A stretch of DNA of 64,000 nucleotides from Streptomyces humi. GTDB taxonomy: Bacteria; Actinomycetota; Actinomycetes; Streptomycetales; Streptomycetaceae. Shown piece after piece: positions 60,901-64,000 of the stretch (its first letter is position 1; every line of letters starts with the position of its first letter). Location: the NCBI RefSeq assembly GCF_001005085.2, contig NZ_LBMU02000040.1, forward strand, positions 62,001 to 126,000, written 5' to 3'. Under the pieces are notes generated by a model. It saw only the letters and a program-made list of their open reading frames with translations. It had not been told where the DNA came from and made no database searches. The translations under genes were made by a program, and so were the position numbers.

Positions 60901-61327
60901 CGCGTTCTAGGGGACCCCGCCTGCGCCAGGGGCGGGGGGAACCCCGCGTCCGGCCCCGACGGCGCCGCACGATGCCGGCGGCCGGTACCCCAGAGCGCGG
61001 GCACCGGCCGCTCCGGCACCGCCGGTCACCACCGTCGCGGCCGCGCACCGTCGCGGCGGTCGAAAGCTGACGGCGATCGTAAGAAGCCGGCGTTCGAGAG
61101 AGGCGGCCGGCCGAGAGAGGCGGCCGGCCGGGGGCGGCGGTCCGGACGGGGGCGGCGGTGCGGAAGGTGACGGTGGTGCGGAGGGTGACGGCCGTCGGAA
61201 GGGGGCAATGGTGCGGAAGGTGACGGCGTCCGGAGGGTGACGGCCGTTGGAAGGGGACGGCCGTTGGAAGATGACGGCCGTCGGGAAGCGACGGCCGTCT
61301 GAAGGGGGCGGCGGTTCTACTTGGCGG
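60901..61327. repeat. Spacer with 17-bp tandem repeats (GACGGCCGT core)
   Basis: 427 bp without a gene. GACGGCCGT recurs at 61187, 61239, 61256, 61273 and 61290; the last four are exactly 17 bp apart in the context TTGGAAGGG. A second duplicated block, GAGAGAGGCGGCCGGCC, lies near 61096. A GCGTTCTAG duplication sits on the SpoU stop. It is the convergent spacer between SpoU and paaN. Confidence 0.75.
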
Positions 61328-63019
61328 TTATGCCTCTCGGCGGACCTCGATCACGCGGAAGCGGTTGGCTACGAACGCGCCGTCCGTCAGGGCCGCGTTC
61401 GCCGCCGCGTTGCCGCCCGACCCGTGGAAGTCGGAGAACGCGGCCGTCTGGTTCACGTACACCCCGCCGACCAGGTTCAGCGACAGCTGGGCCGCCTCCT
61501 CCAGGCAGACCTCCTCGACGGCGCGCTCCACGTCGGCGTCGACCGTGTACGCGCCGACCGTCATCGCGCCCTTCTCCCGTACCGTGCGCCGCAGCAGTTC
61601 CACCGCGTCGGCTGCCGAGTCGACGGCCACCGCGAAGGAGACCGGGCCGAAGCACTCGCTCATGTAGGCGGCCTCGTCGTCCGGCTTGGCCCCGTCCAGC
61701 TTGACGATCACCGGGGTGCGGACCACCGCGTCCGGGAACTCCGGGTTGGCGATCTCCCGGGAGGCGAGGGCGACCTCGCCGAGCCCGGCGGCGGCCTCCA
61801 GGCGGGCCTTGACGTCGGGGTTGACGATCGCGCCGAGCAGCGCGTTCGCGCGGGCGTCGTCGCCGAGCAGACCGTCGACCGCGCGGGCGATGTCGGCGAC
61901 CACCTCGTCGTACGACTTCGGGCCCTCGTCGGTGCGGATGCCGTCGCGGGGGATCAGCAGGTTCTGCGGGGTGGTGCACATCTGGCCGCTGTAGAGGGAG
62001 AGCGAGAAGGCCAGGTTGGCCAGCGCCCCCTTGTAGTTGTCGGTCGACTCCACCAGCACCGTGTTGACGCCGGCCTTCTCCGTGTACACCTGTGCCTGCC
62101 GGGCGTTGGCCTCCAGCCAGTCGCCGAAGGCGGTGGACCCGGTGTAGTCGATGATCTTGATGTCGGGGTGGGTGGCGAGCGTCTTCGCGATGCCCTCGCC
62201 GGGGCGCTCGGCGGTCAGGGCGACCAGGTTCGGGTCGAAGCCGGCCTCGGCCAGGACCTGCCGGGCCACCCGCACGGTGAGGGCCAGCGGCAGCACCGCG
62301 CGCGGGTGGGGCTTGACCAGGACCGCGTTGCCGGTGGCGAGGGACGCGAACAGACCGGGGTAGCCGTTCCACGTCGGGAACGTGTTGCAGCCGATGACCA
62401 GGGCCGTCCCGCGCGGGACCGGCTTGAACGTCTTCGTCAGCGCGAGCGGGTCGCGCTTGCCCTGCGGCTTGCTCCACTCGGCCGTGTCAGGGGTGCGGAC
62501 CTGCTCCGCGTACGCGTAGGCCACCGCCTCCAGGCCGCGGTCCTGGGCGTGCGGGCCGCCCGCCTGGAACGCCATCATGAACGCCTGGCCGCTGGTGTGC
62601 ATGACGGCGTGCGCGAACTCATGGGTGCGGTCGCTGATCCGCTTGAGGATCTCCAGGCACACCACGGCGCGCGCCTCCGCGCCCGCGTCACGCCACGCGC
62701 GCTGCCCGGCCCGCATGGCCGGCAGCAGTGTGTCGACGTCGGCGTGCGGGTAGGTCACGCCCAGCTCGATGCCGTAGGGGGAGACCTCGCCGCCCACCCA
62801 GTCGTCGGTGCCGGGCTGGCCGAGGTCGACGCGGTTGCCGAGGAGGGCGTCGAAGGCGGCCTTGCCGGCCGCCGCGTCCAGGCTGCCGTGCTCGCCGTAG
62901 GCCTTGGGGTGCTCGGGGTGCGGGGACCAGTAGGCGCGCGTGCGGATCGCCTCCAGTGCCTGGTCAAGCGTGGGCCGGTGCTTGGCGATCAGCTCGTGCA
63001 CGGTGAGTTCGGCGGTCAT
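61328..63019 (-). CDS. paaN: Phenylacetic acid degradation protein PaaN (aldehyde dehydrogenase family)
   Basis: 563-aa NAD(P)-dependent aldehyde dehydrogenase, longer than usual ALDHs. The start MTAELTVHELIAKHRPTLDQ is from ATG 63019. NAD-binding (FKPVPRGTALVIGCNTFPTW, TGSTAFGDWLE), and the catalytic cysteine in SGQMCTTPQNLLIP (about 359) and ECFGPVSFAVA are clear. It is related to the ALDH part of PaaZ and is predicted to oxidise the ring-opened aldehyde in phenylacetyl-CoA breakdown. No fused hydratase domain is present. It diverges from a 3-hydroxyacyl-CoA dehydrogenase gene and shares a PaaR-like operator. Confidence 0.9.
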   Translation of the reverse strand: MTAELTVHELIAKHRPTLDQALEAIRTRAYWSPHPEHPKAYGEHGSLDAAAGKAAFDALLGNRVDLGQPGTDDWVGGEVSPYGIELGVTYPHADVDTLLPAMRAGQRAWRDAGAEARAVVCLEILKRISDRTHEFAHAVMHTSGQAFMMAFQAGGPHAQDRGLEAVAYAYAEQVRTPDTAEWSKPQGKRDPLALTKTFKPVPRGTALVIGCNTFPTWNGYPGLFASLATGNAVLVKPHPRAVLPLALTVRVARQVLAEAGFDPNLVALTAERPGEGIAKTLATHPDIKIIDYTGSTAFGDWLEANARQAQVYTEKAGVNTVLVESTDNYKGALANLAFSLSLYSGQMCTTPQNLLIPRDGIRTDEGPKSYDEVVADIARAVDGLLGDDARANALLGAIVNPDVKARLEAAAGLGEVALASREIANPEFPDAVVRTPVIVKLDGAKPDDEAAYMSECFGPVSFAVAVDSAADAVELLRRTVREKGAMTVGAYTVDADVERAVEEVCLEEAAQLSLNLVGGVYVNQTAAFSDFHGSGGNAAANAALTDGAFVANRFRVIEVRREA

Positions 63020-63098
63020 GCGGGACCAACTCCTCGTTCGGGTGAGCTCCCCTTCGAGCTCATGACCTGGGCAGAAACAGCCGGACAGGGTTAGAGTA

Positions 63099-63112
63099 AC
63101 CGAACGATCGGT
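63099..63112. promoter_or_regulatory. PaaR-like operator between divergent phenylacetate genes
   Basis: ACCGAACGATCGGT, an inverted repeat in the 149-bp divergent spacer. It fits the core ACCG-NN-CG-NN-CGGT, which I recall for the TetR-family phenylacetate regulator PaaR of Corynebacterium. The flanking bases (AGT left, GGG right) match that motif only in part. Identification is an inference. Confidence 0.55.
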
Positions 63113-63168
63113 CGGGACAAGGGGGCCTGCCGCATCTGTGGAAAACCCCGTGCGGGAGGATCGCGCAC

Positions 63169-64000
63169 ATGACAGCACTCGACCTCAGCAGCACCGTGGG
63201 CGTCGTCGGCAGCGGCACCATGGGCCAGGGCATCGCCCAGGTCGCACTCGTCGCGGGCCATCCCGTCCGGCTGTACGACACCGTCCCCGGGCGGGCCGCC
63301 GAGGCGGCCGCGGCGATCGGCGCCCGCCTCGACCGGCTCGTCGAGCGGGACCGGATGACGGCCGGTGACCGGGACGCGGCCCGCGCCCGGCTGCTGCCCG
63401 CCGAGCGGCTCACCGAGTTCGCCGACTGCGCCCTGGTCGTGGAGGCCGTCCTGGAGCGGCTGGAGGCCAAGCAGGAGCTGTTCCGGGACCTGGAGGACAT
63501 CGTCGCCGACGACTGTCTGCTCGCCACCAACACCTCCTCGCTGTCGGTGACGGCGATCGGTGGCGGCCTGCGCAGCGCCTCCCGGCTGGTGGGCCTGCAC
63601 TTCTTCAACCCGGCCCCGCTGCTGCCGCTGGTCGAGGTGGTCTCCGGGTTCGCCACCGACGTCACGTCGGCCACGCGCGCGTACGAGACCGCCCGTTCCT
63701 GGGGCAAGACGCCGGTCGCCTGTGCGGACACCCCCGGCTTCATCGTCAACCGGATCGCCCGGCCCTTCTACGCCGAGGCGTTCGCGGTGTACGAGGCGCA
63801 GGCCGCCGACCCGGCCACGATCGACGCGGTGCTGCGCGAGAGCGGCGGCTTCCGGATGGGCGCCTTCGAACTCACCGACCTGATCGGCCAGGACGTCAAC
63901 GAGTCCGTCACGCACTCCGTGTGGCAGGCCTTCTTCCAGGACGTCCGCTTCACGCCCTCGCTGGCCCAGCGCCGGCTCGTCGAGTCCGGCCGGCTCGGCC
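63169..64000 (+). CDS. 3-hydroxyacyl-CoA dehydrogenase, cut by the window end
   Basis: At least 277 aa; the reading frame is open at 64000. The NAD-binding motif VGVVGSGTMGQGIAQVAL (about 10-27), DCALVVEAVLERLEAKQELF, the catalytic stretch LVGLHFFNPAPLLPLVEVV (His about 144) and DTPGFIVNRIARPFYAEA identify the family. A second dehydrogenase-like C-terminal part may lie beyond the window, as in PaaH/PaaC and in long Streptomyces versions. It diverges from paaN, supporting a role in phenylacetyl-CoA breakdown. ATG has GGGAGG upstream. Confidence 0.9.
   Translation, partial: MTALDLSSTVGVVGSGTMGQGIAQVALVAGHPVRLYDTVPGRAAEAAAAIGARLDRLVERDRMTAGDRDAARARLLPAERLTEFADCALVVEAVLERLEAKQELFRDLEDIVADDCLLATNTSSLSVTAIGGGLRSASRLVGLHFFNPAPLLPLVEVVSGFATDVTSATRAYETARSWGKTPVACADTPGFIVNRIARPFYAEAFAVYEAQAADPATIDAVLRESGGFRMGAFELTDLIGQDVNESVTHSVWQAFFQDVRFTPSLAQRRLVESGRLG

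Overview
This is a high-GC actinobacterial chromosome segment centred on the replication origin, and almost certainly Streptomyces. Pointers are the order rpmH-dnaA-oriC-dnaN-gnd-recF-dciA-gyrB-gyrA, an origin packed with DnaA boxes of the TTGTCCACA type, frequent GTG starts, class E sortases, two perfect ParB sites (GTTTCACGTGAAAC), and three genes carrying the rare leucine codon TTA. The order of housekeeping genes also matches the Mycobacterium tuberculosis dnaA-to-fhaA region (DUF3566 protein, tRNA-Ile, tRNA-Ala, cyclophilin, crgA, DUF881, glutamine amidotransferase, pknB-pbpA-rodA-pstP-fhaB-fhaA, tRNA-Leu).

Layout. 1-2745 (minus strand): jag, yidC, yidD, rnpA, rpmH, for membrane-protein insertion, RNase P and ribosome. 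2746-7224: dnaA promoter with two DnaA boxes, dnaA, terminator, oriC (about 5330-5915), dnaN. 7401-15879 (plus): gnd, recF, a DciA-like protein, gyrB, gyrA, DUF3566 membrane protein. 15990-16066: tRNA-Ile. 16100-30900 is a variable stretch between tRNA-Ile and tRNA-Ala. It holds a giant STAND ATPase with two beta-propellers and an embedded parS, an Ala-rich protein, a DoxX protein diverging from an amidohydrolase-ferredoxin-FkbM operon, a GntR regulator coupled to a glycosyltransferase, the 42-aa DLW-39 protein, a secreted protein overlapping tail-to-tail with a Ser/Thr kinase, and an HTH protein. 31039-34302: tRNA-Ala, second parS, DUF5324, cyclophilin, rhomboid protease, an extra-origin DnaA-box cluster, crgA. 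34455-38639: DUF881, three class E sortases, a 53-aa membrane protein and a PabA/TrpG amidotransferase. 38736-39767: a nuclease with a phage-antirepressor-like N-terminus. 39960-48137 (minus): the cell-wall growth and signalling operon pknB, pbpA, rodA, pstP, fhaB, fhaA.

48543-64000: tRNA-Leu, a convergent pair of TTA-containing genes, DUF2252 / hypothetical / J-domain / rhodanese genes, repeat-rich spacers, acyl-CoA dehydrogenase, aminopeptidase N, a DUF5819-HTTM pair coupled to a SpoU methyltransferase, and phenylacetate-type genes (paaN and a truncated 3-hydroxyacyl-CoA dehydrogenase) diverging from a PaaR-like operator.

The parts most worth following up are a palindromic operator shared by three promoters (DoxX, amidohydrolase, acyl-CoA dehydrogenase), the DnaA-box cluster in front of crgA, the TTA-codon genes, the antirepressor-nuclease fusion, and the STAND-propeller protein whose gene carries a parS. 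No CRISPR array, insertion sequence, integrase or prophage was seen.
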